Source of the DNA: Anaerolineae bacterium
GTDB lineage: Bacteria; Chloroflexota; Anaerolineae; 4572-78; NAK82
NCBI GenBank assembly: GCA_025062175.1
Contig: JANXAX010000001.1
Coordinates: 21,055-39,863, forward strand
DNA: 18,809 nt
Reading direction: 5' to 3'
Both the position numbers and the translations under genes were made by a program. Below the pieces are notes generated by a model. It worked only from the letters and a program-made list of their open reading frames with translations. It was not told the DNA's origin and did not search any database. Position 1 is the stretch's first letter; each line of letters begins with the position of its first letter. This document shows positions 1-8,375 of the stretch, one piece after another.

Positions 1-144
1 TTAATGGGCAATCTGGCGGCGCGCCGCAAGCATTGGCTCTTTACGCGTTGGGAACACGGCGCCGAGGTGGCCGACGAATTTGAGGCCATCGAGGCCGAAA
101 ACGGCGAGCTGATGGTCGAAGAAGAAGAGGCAGTCGAGGAGTAA
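1..144 (+). CDS. Type IIA DNA topoisomerase subunit B (GyrB/ParE), C-terminal fragment
   Basis: The first frame is open from the window edge to a TAA at 142-144 and gives 47 residues. It begins LMGNLAARRKHW, which matches the conserved end of the GyrB/ParE TOPRIM/C-terminal region (family pattern LMGxxVxxRRxFI), followed by a very acidic tail ending in a run of glutamates. The B subunit carries the ATPase and TOPRIM domains and pairs with the A subunit to form a heterotetramer. Only 6 bases separate its stop from the A-subunit start, and the A-subunit ribosome-binding site lies inside its last codons, so the two are very likely co-transcribed and coupled. GyrB and ParE cannot be told apart from this fragment. 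The body of the gene is outside the window. Confidence 0.75.
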   Translation, partial: LMGNLAARRKHWLFTRWEHGAEVADEFEAIEAENGELMVEEEEAVEE

Positions 145-150
145 TTCCCT

Positions 151-2664
151 ATGAATGTCCGCACCATCCCTGCCGCCAGCGATCTGGCGCAGAGCTATTT
201 CCGTTACGCCACCTACACCGTTCTCGACCGCGCGCTGCCCGACGTGCGCGACGGATTGAAGCCGGTGCAGCGGCGCATCCTCTACGCGATGTATGATATG
301 GGTCTGCACCCCAATGCTCCTTATAAGAAGAGCGCGCGCATCGTCGGCGAGGTGCTGGGCAAGTACCATCCGCATGGCGATGCTTCGGTCTACGAGGCGC
401 TGGCGCGCATGGCCCAGAGCTTTTCGCTGCTGCATCCGCTGGTGGACGGCCAGGGCAACTTCGGCTCGGTGGATGGCGACAGCCCCGCGGCGATGCGCTA
501 CACCGAGGCCCGCCTGGCGCCCATCACCGAGGAGATGCTCGCCGACATCCGTCGGGACACGGTGGACTGGATGCCCAATTTCGACGGCTCGCTGCTGGAG
601 CCCGAGCTGCTGCCCTCGGCTTTGCCCAATCTGTTGATCAACGGCGCCGCGGGCATCGCCGTCGGCATGGCGACCAACATCCCGCCCCACAACCTGGGAG
701 AGGTCTGCGACGCGGTGGTGCTGGTGGTGGAGCGCTGGCAACAGCGTGACCGGATCACCGTGGACGACCTGATGACCGCGATCAAGGGGCCCGACTTTCC
801 CACTGGCGGCATCGTCTATCGCTATGGCAACCACAACGAGGACGGCCGGCCGGTCGACCTGATCCGTAGGGCATATGAGACCGGGCGTGGCCCTATCCCG
901 GTGCAGGGACGGGTGGACATCGAGGACATCGGTGGTGGCAAGTATAACATCGTCATCACTGAGCTGCCCTTCGATCAGCACGGTGCGGTGAAGAAAGGGC
1001 CGTTCATCGAAAAGATCGCCCAGCTGGTGCGCGAAGGCCGGCTCAGCGGCATCACCGACCTGCGCGACGAGTCGGACCACGAGGGCATGCGCATCGTGGT
1101 GGAAGTCTCCCGTGCGGCGGATCCGGACAAGGTGCTCCAGGACCTGCTGCGCTATACCCCGCTGCGCAGCAGCTTTGGCGTCATCATGCTTGCCCTGGTG
1201 CCCAATCCGGATTACGCAGGGGGTAGCATCCCTGTCGCGGAGAGCCTGATGGCCGCCGAGCAGGACGAAACGCGCCTGGTATCTAAGACCATGCCGCGCT
1301 ACCTCAACCTGAAGGAGATGCTCTTCTACTTCGTCGAGCATCGCCTGAACGTCATTGTGCGGCGCTCGCGGCACGAACTGGCTGAGCGCGAGCAGCGCCT
1401 GCACATTGTGGAAGGCCTCTTGGTCGCCCTCGCCCACATCGACGAGGTGATCGCCATCATCAAGAAGTCGCGCACGGCCGAAACGGCGCAGGCGAACCTG
1501 ATGAAGCGTTTTCAGCTCACCGAAGTGCAGGCGCGTGCTATCCTGGACATGCAATTGCGCCGCCTCGCCGCCCTGGAACGCACCCACCTGGAGGACGAAC
1601 GCAAAGCGCTTAAACAGCGCATCGCCTATCTGAAGGCCCTGCTCGCCTCGGAAACGAAGCAGCTGCAGGTGATCAAGGAAGAGACCTTGGCGATCAAGGA
1701 GAAATATGCCCAGCCGCGCCGCACGCTGATCCTGGAGCGCGAGCCGCTGGGGAGCGTGGTCACCACCGCTCAGCTGGTGACCCCCTCAGGCCCCCAGATG
1801 GTCACTGTCACCAGCAAGGGGGTGCTCTATCGCACAGCGCCCGAGCAAGCCCCCGCGCGACCCTCTCCCGGCGCAACCACGCGCGCGGTCGAGTCACCTT
1901 TGCTCTGCATCGCCGCTGGCCCGACGGACGCGCTGCTGCTGGTGAGCAGCTCCGGCAAGGCATGGCGCGGCGCGGTGGGACGTCTCCCCGAACGGGTCGC
2001 CCTGGCGGAGTTTCTCCCCGATGCCAGCACCATCGTCGGCGGCGGGGTGCTGAGCGCAGGCAAGTTTCTCAGCCTGATCGCCGATAACGCCCGTGTCAAG
2101 CGCACCCTGCTCGACGATCTCAAGGGCAGCGAGGGCAACTGGAGCCAAGTGATGGGTGGGTTGAACGGCGGACGGCTGCTCGCCGCTGCCGTCACCGACG
2201 GCACAGCCCATATGCTGCTGTTCACGCGCCAGGGCAAAGCAATCCGCTTCCGTGAGGAGGAGGTCAATCCTCAAGCTTCTGGCTCCGCCACCGGGGTGAT
2301 GGCGATGAAACTGGCGGCCGAGGATAGCATTGTCTCCGCCGCCATGGTGCAGCCCGGCGACGACTGGTGGGTGGTCGTGGTGAGCGAACGTGGCTGGATC
2401 AAACGCATCCCATTGGCCGAGTTCCCGGTGCAGGGGCGCGGCGGCAGCGGGGTGCAGCTGTTGAAGCTCACCCCCACCACCGGTCCGGTGGTGGCAGTCA
2501 CCGTGGCCCACACCCAAGGGCACGTCAGCGTGCTCAGCGGACGCGGCCGGCGTCACCACTTCAAGCTCGCCGAGCTGCCGGTGTCCAATCGCGTCAACCG
2601 CGGCGCACGCTTGGTGGACTTCGGCGACGACGATGTCATCGCCACCTTGGTCGCCTATCGCTGA
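151..2664 (+). CDS. gyrA/parC: Type IIA DNA topoisomerase subunit A (GyrA/ParC family)
   Basis: This 837-residue protein is the DNA-breaking subunit that cuts and rejoins a double-strand gate to change supercoiling or unlink chromosomes. The N-terminal breakage domain has RALPDVRDGLKPVQRRILYA at about 28-46, the quinolone-site motif HPHGDASVYE at 73-82 and the catalytic tyrosine Y117 in AAMRYTEARL. A coiled-coil arm lies near 400-510. The C-terminal beta-pinwheel runs from about 535 to 837 and shows six blade-like repeats. A GyrA-box-like QGRGGSG sits at 761-767, in the fifth blade rather than the first where gyrases carry it, and blade 1 has no clear box. The residue equivalent to E. coli GyrA Ser83 is Ala78 and that for Asp87 is Glu82. 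ATG 151 is preceded by GAGGAG at 136-141 with 9-base spacing. The family is certain; gyrase versus topoisomerase IV is not. Confidence 0.93.
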   Translation: MNVRTIPAASDLAQSYFRYATYTVLDRALPDVRDGLKPVQRRILYAMYDMGLHPNAPYKKSARIVGEVLGKYHPHGDASVYEALARMAQSFSLLHPLVDGQGNFGSVDGDSPAAMRYTEARLAPITEEMLADIRRDTVDWMPNFDGSLLEPELLPSALPNLLINGAAGIAVGMATNIPPHNLGEVCDAVVLVVERWQQRDRITVDDLMTAIKGPDFPTGGIVYRYGNHNEDGRPVDLIRRAYETGRGPIPVQGRVDIEDIGGGKYNIVITELPFDQHGAVKKGPFIEKIAQLVREGRLSGITDLRDESDHEGMRIVVEVSRAADPDKVLQDLLRYTPLRSSFGVIMLALVPNPDYAGGSIPVAESLMAAEQDETRLVSKTMPRYLNLKEMLFYFVEHRLNVIVRRSRHELAEREQRLHIVEGLLVALAHIDEVIAIIKKSRTAETAQANLMKRFQLTEVQARAILDMQLRRLAALERTHLEDERKALKQRIAYLKALLASETKQLQVIKEETLAIKEKYAQPRRTLILEREPLGSVVTTAQLVTPSGPQMVTVTSKGVLYRTAPEQAPARPSPGATTRAVESPLLCIAAGPTDALLLVSSSGKAWRGAVGRLPERVALAEFLPDASTIVGGGVLSAGKFLSLIADNARVKRTLLDDLKGSEGNWSQVMGGLNGGRLLAAAVTDGTAHMLLFTRQGKAIRFREEEVNPQASGSATGVMAMKLAAEDSIVSAAMVQPGDDWWVVVVSERGWIKRIPLAEFPVQGRGGSGVQLLKLTPTTGPVVAVTVAHTQGHVSVLSGRGRRHHFKLAELPVSNRVNRGARLVDFGDDDVIATLVAYR

Positions 2665-2711
2665 CCCCTTCCCGGCGCACGATCCTGTCCTGTATGTGGA
2701 GCGGCTGCGCA

Positions 2712-5700
2712 ATGGCGGACTTCGTCCACCTACACGTGCACAGCGAGTATTCGTTGCTAGATGGCCTGGCGCACATCCCGGATCTCGTCGACCGCGCCAG
2801 CGCGCTGGGGATGCCCGCCCTGGCGCTCACCGACCACGGCGCCATGTATGGCGCCATCGAATTCTACCGCACTGCCCAAAGCCGTGGCATCAAGCCCATC
2901 ATCGGGCTGGAGATCTATCTGACCCCGTTGGGGCGACGGATGCACGACCGGGAAGCGAACATCGACGACAAACGCTTCCATCTGCTGCTGCTCGCCCAAA
3001 ACAACACCGGATATCAGAATCTGTTGAAGATCGCCTCGGCGGCCCAGTTGGAGGGTTTCTACTATCGCCCGCGCATCGACCGCGAGTTTCTGGTGGAACA
3101 CAGCGCCGGCCTTATCGCCACCACCAGCTGTGCCGCGGGTGAGATCCCACGCCTGTTGATGCAGGGCCAGGAAGAAAAGGCGCGCGAGCGGCTGGAGTGG
3201 TGGGTGGAGGTCTTCGGTCGAGAGCGCTTCTTGATCGAACTCCAGGAACACAACATCCCGGAGTTGAGCGCGGCCAACCGCCAGCTGGTGCGTTGGGCGC
3301 GCGAGCTCGGCCTGCGGCTGATCGCCACCAACGACGTGCACTATGTGAAGCAAAGCGATGCGCACTATCACGACGTGCTCCTGTGCGTGCAGACGGGCGA
3401 GCTGCTGAAACAACCCAATCGCATGCGCATGAGCGATGACAGCTACTATATGAAGAGCGCAGCGGAGATGGCCGCCATCTTCGGTGAGCTGCCGGAGAGC
3501 CTCACCAACACCCTCGCCGTGGCCGAGATGTGTGAGCTGGACCTGACCCCACAGGGTTACCACCTGCCGCGCTTCCAGGTGCCAGAAGGTCACGATGCCG
3601 CGAGCTTCCTGCGCCACCTGGTGGAAGAAGGACTGGTGCGCCGCTATAGCGAACGCGCCGACGCTCCCGAGATCCAGGCGCGCAAGGAACACGAACTCAG
3701 GATCATCCACGACATGGGGTTCGACACTTATTTCCTGATCGTGTGGGATCTGTGTGAGTTCGCGCGCCGCCATAACATTTGGTGGAACGTGCGCGGCTCG
3801 GGCGCCGGCAGCTTGGTCGCCTATGCCATTGGCATCACCAATCTCGACCCGCTGGCGCACAACTTACTCTTTGAGCGTTTCCTGAACCCTGGACGGGTGA
3901 GCATGCCGGACATCGACCTGGACTTTCCAGACGACCAGCGCGACCAGCTCATCGATTATGTTGTGGCCAAATATGGCCAGGAGAACGTCGCGCAAATCAT
4001 CACCTTCGGCACCTTGGGCGCGCGCGCTTCGATCCGGGATGTCGGACGCGCGATGGACATCCCCCTGCCGGAGGTGGACCGCATTGCGCGCCTGATCCCT
4101 GGCGGGCCGAAGGTCAAAATCAGCGATGCCTTGGAGTTCTCCCCCGAACTGCGCGCGCTCTACGAAAGCACCGATTACATCCGCGAGTTGATCGACACGG
4201 CCATGCACCTTGAAGGCCTGGCGCGCCATGCCAGCACCCACGCCGCCGGGGTGATCATCTCCGATCGGCCGTTGGTCGAATACACGCCGCTCCACCGCCC
4301 CACGAAAGAAGGCGAGACGGGCATCGTCACCCAATATGATATGGAAGTGCTCAAGTCGATCGGTCTGCTTAAGATCGATTTCCTGGGCCTTTCGACGCTG
4401 ACGGTGATGCGTCGGGCGTGTGAGCTGATCCAAGCCCGTCATGGCGTCCAGCTCGACCTGAACACGATTCCCGTCGAAGATCCTAAGGCTTTTGAGCTGC
4501 TCAGCAGCGGCCATGTGACCGGCATCTTCCAGGTGGAATCGGCGGGCATGCGGCGCGTTTTGACCACTATGAAGCCGACCAAATTCGAACACATCGTTGC
4601 CACCATCAGCCTGTATCGCCCCGGCCCGATGGAATACATCGACGACTACATCGACCGCATGCATGGGCGCAAGCCGGTGGAATATCATCATCCGGCCTTG
4701 GAGCCCATCCTGGCCGAGACGTACGGCATCATTGTCTATCAAGAACAGATTATGCAGATCGCGTCGCAGCTCTCTGGATACACCCCTGGCGAAGCCGACC
4801 TGATGCGCCGCGCGGTGGGCAAGAAGAAAGAAGAGGAGCTGCGCCAACATCGCGAGAAGTTCATCCGGGGCGCAGTGGAACGGGGCATCCCGGAGGATGC
4901 CGCGGGGCGCATCTTCGACGACATCGAATATTTCGCCAACTACGGCTTCAACAAGGCGCATGCCGCGGACTACGCCGTCATCACCTGTCAGACGGCTTAT
5001 CTGAAGGCGCATTATCCGGTCGAATACATGACCGCGCTGCTCACGGTCGAGCGCCACAATGTGGCTAAGGTGGGCGCCCTGATCAGCGAATGCCGCGCCA
5101 TGGGCATTCAAGTGCTGCCCCCCGACATCAACGCCAGCGACACCCTTTTCACCATCGAAGACACGCCCGCTGGGCCGGCGATCCGCTTCGGGTTGGGGGC
5201 AATCAAGAACGTCGGGGAAGGCGCGGTCGAGATCATTCTGCGGGAGCGGGCGCGTGGCGGTCCGTTCACCAGCATCGATGATTTCTGCCGTCGCGTGGAC
5301 CTGCGCCAGGTCAACCGCCGCGCGCTGGAGAGCTTGATCCGCGTCGGGGCGCTGCGCGCCTTCGGCCAACGCGCGCAGCTGCTCGCCATCGTCGACCGCA
5401 TGATGAGCCTCTCCGCCCAGACGCACCAAGACGCCGCGGTCGGCCAGCTGAGCATGTTCGATTGGGGTGGCTTCAGCGCCCCTAATACTGGTTCGATCCT
5501 CTATCCACTTCCGGAGGTCGAAGAGGTCTCACGCCGGGAGATCCTCGATTGGGAGCGCGAGCTGGTGGGTGTCTATGTCTCGGAGCACCCCATGCAGCCG
5601 GTCATGAACCGGTTGCGCGATGCGGTCACCTGTTTCCTGGGCGAGATCGACGAAAGCCTGGTCGGACACAAGGTCACCGTCGTGGGGATGGTCAGCCGGG

Positions 5701-6257
5701 TGCGTCAGATTTACGCCAAAAACAACAAGACGATGGCCTTCGCCGAGCTGGAGGACGCTCAGGGCAGCATCGAGGTGGTCGTCTTCTCCAAACTGTATGA
5801 ACAGACGCGCGCGCTATGGCAAGAGGGCAAGGTTGTGCTCGTGCGCGGCACGGTGGACAATCGGGATGGTCAGGGGCTGAAGCTTATCTGTGAAGCAGTA
5901 GATGAGGCGATCACACAGATCCGCCCTTTGGCGGCCTCGTCGGAAAGCGATTCTCCCTCTGTGCCGGCGGTTGTGGCGGCCGGTTCGGCCACACCATGCC
6001 GCCTGCAGATCACCATTCCCCGCACGGACGATGCCGAGCGCGACCGCCAGCGCGTGCGCCAGGTTTTCGAAATCGTCACCTCGTTTACCGGCCAGGATCA
6101 TTTTAGCTTCTGCATCCAAGACGGTGCGGGGGTGGTGCAATACGATTTCCCAGAACATCGTACGTGTAACTGTGTGGAACTCCAGCAGAAGTTGATCGAC
6201 CTGCTGGGCGCCACCGCGGTGCGCGTGCTGCCGCCGTTGGAGGAGGAAGGTAGATGA
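2712..6257 (+). CDS. dnaE: DNA polymerase III subunit alpha (DnaE)
   Basis: This is the replicative polymerase catalytic subunit, 1181 residues, close to the usual DnaE1 length. The N-terminal PHP domain has HLHVHSEYS at 6-14 and TDHG at 40-43. The palm carries PDIDLDF with catalytic D402 and D404, and a third aspartate D556 in KIDFLGL. An internal beta-clamp-binding motif QLSMF lies at 912-916. An OB fold spans about 985-1065, and a C-terminal tau-interaction-like domain follows an Ala/Ser/Pro linker. The PHP metal-ligand pair H8-x-H10 is intact; E. coli DnaE has Arg at the first position. The start is ATG 2712, since MADFVHLHVH is the family N-terminus and GGAG at 2698-2701 precedes it by 10 bases. 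An in-frame ATG at 2694 lacks a ribosome-binding site. It follows the topoisomerase gene by 47 bases, suggesting one replication transcript. Confidence 0.97.
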   Translation: MADFVHLHVHSEYSLLDGLAHIPDLVDRASALGMPALALTDHGAMYGAIEFYRTAQSRGIKPIIGLEIYLTPLGRRMHDREANIDDKRFHLLLLAQNNTGYQNLLKIASAAQLEGFYYRPRIDREFLVEHSAGLIATTSCAAGEIPRLLMQGQEEKARERLEWWVEVFGRERFLIELQEHNIPELSAANRQLVRWARELGLRLIATNDVHYVKQSDAHYHDVLLCVQTGELLKQPNRMRMSDDSYYMKSAAEMAAIFGELPESLTNTLAVAEMCELDLTPQGYHLPRFQVPEGHDAASFLRHLVEEGLVRRYSERADAPEIQARKEHELRIIHDMGFDTYFLIVWDLCEFARRHNIWWNVRGSGAGSLVAYAIGITNLDPLAHNLLFERFLNPGRVSMPDIDLDFPDDQRDQLIDYVVAKYGQENVAQIITFGTLGARASIRDVGRAMDIPLPEVDRIARLIPGGPKVKISDALEFSPELRALYESTDYIRELIDTAMHLEGLARHASTHAAGVIISDRPLVEYTPLHRPTKEGETGIVTQYDMEVLKSIGLLKIDFLGLSTLTVMRRACELIQARHGVQLDLNTIPVEDPKAFELLSSGHVTGIFQVESAGMRRVLTTMKPTKFEHIVATISLYRPGPMEYIDDYIDRMHGRKPVEYHHPALEPILAETYGIIVYQEQIMQIASQLSGYTPGEADLMRRAVGKKKEEELRQHREKFIRGAVERGIPEDAAGRIFDDIEYFANYGFNKAHAADYAVITCQTAYLKAHYPVEYMTALLTVERHNVAKVGALISECRAMGIQVLPPDINASDTLFTIEDTPAGPAIRFGLGAIKNVGEGAVEIILRERARGGPFTSIDDFCRRVDLRQVNRRALESLIRVGALRAFGQRAQLLAIVDRMMSLSAQTHQDAAVGQLSMFDWGGFSAPNTGSILYPLPEVEEVSRREILDWERELVGVYVSEHPMQPVMNRLRDAVTCFLGEIDESLVGHKVTVVGMVSRVRQIYAKNNKTMAFAELEDAQGSIEVVVFSKLYEQTRALWQEGKVVLVRGTVDNRDGQGLKLICEAVDEAITQIRPLAASSESDSPSVPAVVAAGSATPCRLQITIPRTDDAERDRQRVRQVFEIVTSFTGQDHFSFCIQDGAGVVQYDFPEHRTCNCVELQQKLIDLLGATAVRVLPPLEEEGR

Positions 6258-6325
6258 ACACGCCGACTTGTGTTGTGGGTGACGCTGCCTTCCGGTCGTC
6301 CCAGCAGTCGACCAGATTGGGATGA
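6254..6325 (+). CDS. Candidate 23-codon small ORF overlapping the dnaE stop
   Basis: ATG 6254 overlaps the dnaE TGA as ATGA and is preceded by a perfect AGGAGG at 6241-6246 with 7-base spacing. The ORF starts MNTPTCVV and ends at TGA 6323-6325, 18 bases before the E2 start. Its product resembles no family I recognise. The Shine-Dalgarno-like run also encodes the last Glu-rich residues of DnaE, so it may be coincidental. If translated, it would most likely bring ribosomes close to the E2 start (coupling) rather than make a stable protein. Confidence 0.3.
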   Translation: MNTPTCVVGDAAFRSSQQSTRLG

Positions 6326-6343
6326 GAGTGAGGCGAATGAGAT

Positions 6344-7669
6344 ATGGCAACGGAGGTCTTAGTGCCCCCTCTGGGCACTACGGTGGACACAGTCACGCTG
6401 GTCAAGTGGTATGTCGAGGAAGGGGGGACGGTGCGCCAAGGGGAACCGCTCTTCGCGGTCGAAACCGACAAGGCGACCCTGGATGTGGAAGCGCCCGCTT
6501 CGGGGATATTGCGCCAGGTGCGCGCGCGGCCGGGTGACGTCCTGCCGGCGCTTCACGTCATCGCGGTGATTGCAGCCCCTGATGAGGTTCTGTCCGAGAC
6601 CGTGGCGACAGCGCCGGCCACGCCGGCGCCAGCGCAGACTGCGGCCGCCGAAGGCGCGACCGAAAGGACCGCTGCGCCAGGCAAAGGGCGCACGCGTATC
6701 CTCATTTCCCCACGTGCCCGCCGGCTGGCGGAACGCTACCGCATCCCCCTCACCGCCCTGCGCGGCAGCGGACCCGACGGGGTCATCTTCGAACGCGATG
6801 TGCTGGCCTATGCGTCGCGCAGCGTCGCCCCCGCGATCACCCCGCTGGCACACCGCATGGCCGAACAGGCCGGTTTGGAGTGGCAGCGGCTGCAGGGGAG
6901 CGGAGTGAGCGGACGCATCACGCGCGCGGATGTGATGCGCGCATTGGCCGGACCAGCGGCGCCGCCAGTTGCGACGCCCGTAACGGACAACACGCCGGCA
7001 GAAGTCATCCCGTTGCAGGGTGTCCGGGCCGTGATCGCTGAACGCATGGCACGCAGCCACACCACGACTGCCCCGGTCACGCTGACCGCGCTGGCCGATG
7101 CCACGGCGCTGGTGACCCTGCGCCAGCAGCTCCAACAAGATGGTCTTGACGTGTCGTACAACGCCCTGTTTGTCGCCATCGCCGCACGTGCCCTGCGCGA
7201 ACATCCACGATTAAACGCCTCGCTCGACGGCGCGACGATCACAGTGTGGCAGCGGATTCACATCGGCCTGGCCGTGGACACGGAACGTGGGCTGGTAGTG
7301 CCGGTGATCCGCGATGCGGATGCCAAGGGTCTGAGCCAGCTGAGTCAGGAAATCGAAGCGTTGATCGCGCGTGCCCAGGCCGGGCAGAGCACCCCGGCCG
7401 AACTGACCGGCGGCACCTTCACCGTCACGAACCTGGGCATGTTCGGGATCGACAGCTTCACGCCGCTTATTAATCCCCCTGAATGTGCGATTTTGGGCAT
7501 CGGGCGCATCAACCGCCAGGCTGTCGCGGTCGGGGACGCACTTGCGGTGCGCGCGATGGTGTGGCTGAGCCTCAGCTTCGACCATCGCCTGGTCGACGGC
7601 GCCCCAGCAGCGCGTTTTCTGCGCCGCATCGTGCAGCTGGTGGAAGGTCCTCACCGTTTGATCGCCTGA
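6344..7669 (+). CDS. 2-oxoacid dehydrogenase complex E2, dihydrolipoyl acyltransferase
   Basis: This 441-residue protein is an acyltransferase core of the pyruvate/branched-chain 2-oxoacid dehydrogenase type, moving an acyl group from E1-bound lipoamide to CoA. The lipoyl domain is residues 1-78 with the lipoylated lysine K43 in ETDKATLDV. An Ala/Pro linker runs about 84-112. Two peripheral-subunit-binding domains follow, at about 121-157 and 165-201, each with a P-x-(A/R)-x-x-(L/M)-A and (G)SG-x-x-G pattern. The catalytic domain runs from about 220 to the end, with H414 and D418 in FDHRLVDG. Most family members have one PSBD, so the pair is unusual. No E1 or E3 gene is nearby, so its substrate cannot be named. 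ATG 6344 follows GAGG at 6330-6333; it lies 86 bases after dnaE and may be read from the same transcript. Confidence 0.93.
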   Translation: MATEVLVPPLGTTVDTVTLVKWYVEEGGTVRQGEPLFAVETDKATLDVEAPASGILRQVRARPGDVLPALHVIAVIAAPDEVLSETVATAPATPAPAQTAAAEGATERTAAPGKGRTRILISPRARRLAERYRIPLTALRGSGPDGVIFERDVLAYASRSVAPAITPLAHRMAEQAGLEWQRLQGSGVSGRITRADVMRALAGPAAPPVATPVTDNTPAEVIPLQGVRAVIAERMARSHTTTAPVTLTALADATALVTLRQQLQQDGLDVSYNALFVAIAARALREHPRLNASLDGATITVWQRIHIGLAVDTERGLVVPVIRDADAKGLSQLSQEIEALIARAQAGQSTPAELTGGTFTVTNLGMFGIDSFTPLINPPECAILGIGRINRQAVAVGDALAVRAMVWLSLSFDHRLVDGAPAARFLRRIVQLVEGPHRLIA

Positions 7670-7813
7670 GCGGCATGGCCATTGCGCCGTACACGTCGGG
7701 CGACCGGCCGGTCGCTCCGACGACAGCGGCTTGCCAGTCTCTTCCGGTGGGAGAGGGCCAAGGTGAGATAAAACTCGCTCTCAGACGGTTTGCAGCGCGG
7801 AATAATTATCGCA

Positions 7814-7852
7814 ACTCCGGAGTCTTCACTTAGTCCGCCTCCGAATCGGAGT
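7814..7852. repeat. Two adjacent short inverted repeats
   Basis: ACTCCGGAGT at 7814-7823 is a perfect 10-base palindrome. CTCCGAATCGGAG at 7839-7851 is a second hairpin with a one-base centre. ACTCCG of the first can also pair with CGGAGT at 7847-7852, giving alternative folds. There is no T-tract, so this is not a standard intrinsic terminator. It may still affect the 3' end of the E2 message. Confidence 0.45.
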
Positions 7853-7874
7853 GCATCCAGCACCCCGGATGTAT

Positions 7875-7906
7875 TTGTGTGCCGGAGCGTTTGATGCTAA
7901 GATAAT
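7875..7906 (+). promoter_or_regulatory. Possible promoter of the small membrane-protein gene
   Basis: TTGTGT at 7875-7880 is followed after 17 bases by TAAGAT at 7898-7903, with TG at 7895-7896 forming an extended -10. GATAAT at 7901-7906 is an alternative -10. The -35 match is weak. The GTG start lies about 35 bases downstream. Confidence 0.4.
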
Positions 7907-7940
7907 AACCCGATTAACCACCATTTGGTGAGGAAACACA

Positions 7941-8204
7941 GTGACCGTTATTCGCAACTTTGCCAGACGCCATCCGCAGATCGTCGCTTGGATCGCCCTG
8001 GCCATTGGGATGGTGATCATCTTGATCTGGTCGGCCAAGGATGTGGGGTTCACCCCCACCCAGTGGGCGGCGCTCATCGTGACGACCATCCTGTTGGCCG
8101 GCGCGTGCGTATGGATCATCGGCTGGGGCGAGGAAGAGGACGAGGACGCTACCTCACCCGCTACCGCGGGAGAAAACACACCACCGAGCAAGGCATCTTC
8201 GTAA
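7941..8204 (+). CDS. Small two-helix membrane protein of unknown function
   Basis: I do not recognise this 87-residue protein. The short N-terminus is basic (RNFARRHP). It is followed by a hydrophobic helix at about 14-31, a short polar loop, a second helix at about 42-61, and an acidic tail with EEEDED, rich in Ser/Thr/Pro to the end. The positive-inside rule suggests both termini are cytoplasmic. The GTG start at 7941 is supported by GTGAGGA at 7928-7934 with about 6-base spacing and by the possible promoter just upstream. It stands alone between spacers, so its neighbours give no functional hint. The ribosome-binding site and clean two-helix topology make it a credible gene. Confidence 0.7.
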   Translation: MTVIRNFARRHPQIVAWIALAIGMVIILIWSAKDVGFTPTQWAALIVTTILLAGACVWIIGWGEEEDEDATSPATAGENTPPSKASS

Positions 8205-8375
8205 TTGCCCACGCCACAGCCGCAAAGAGGCGGTTGTAGTTGCCGGAACAGGAAGGGTGCGAAAAGTAAGGCTCTTCCGCCTGCCGGCGCGGAAGGATCA
8301 ACCCGTGCCACGCGCGTCGGCGGCTGGTTGATCGTTGGTGTGAGCGGTTTTATCTCCATCGCAGAAAGTGCCTTT

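Larger units (their letters stand above)
7670..7940. other. Intergenic spacer after E2
   Basis: The 271 bases hold no convincing gene. They contain GGGAGAGGGCCAAGGTGAG at 7749-7767, a single arm of the same GC-rich repeat type seen near 12200. Short inverted repeats (7814-7852) and a possible promoter for the next gene (7875-7906) also lie here. Confidence 0.6.

Noticed and set aside
1..1587. 528-codon minus-strand reading frame opposite the topoisomerase A gene
   Set aside because: It is His/Gln/Val/Arg-rich with no family motif, and the plus strand holds an unmistakable GyrA/ParC; GC-rich genes often give long antisense frames.
2367..2711. N-terminal extension of the dnaE frame into the topoisomerase gene
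   Set aside because: The extension is Arg/Pro/Gly-rich out-of-frame topoisomerase sequence; the family N-terminus and ribosome-binding site place the start at 2712.
3864..5429. 521-codon minus-strand frame inside dnaE
   Set aside because: It is antisense to the catalytic core of DnaE and has shadow-type composition with no start signal.
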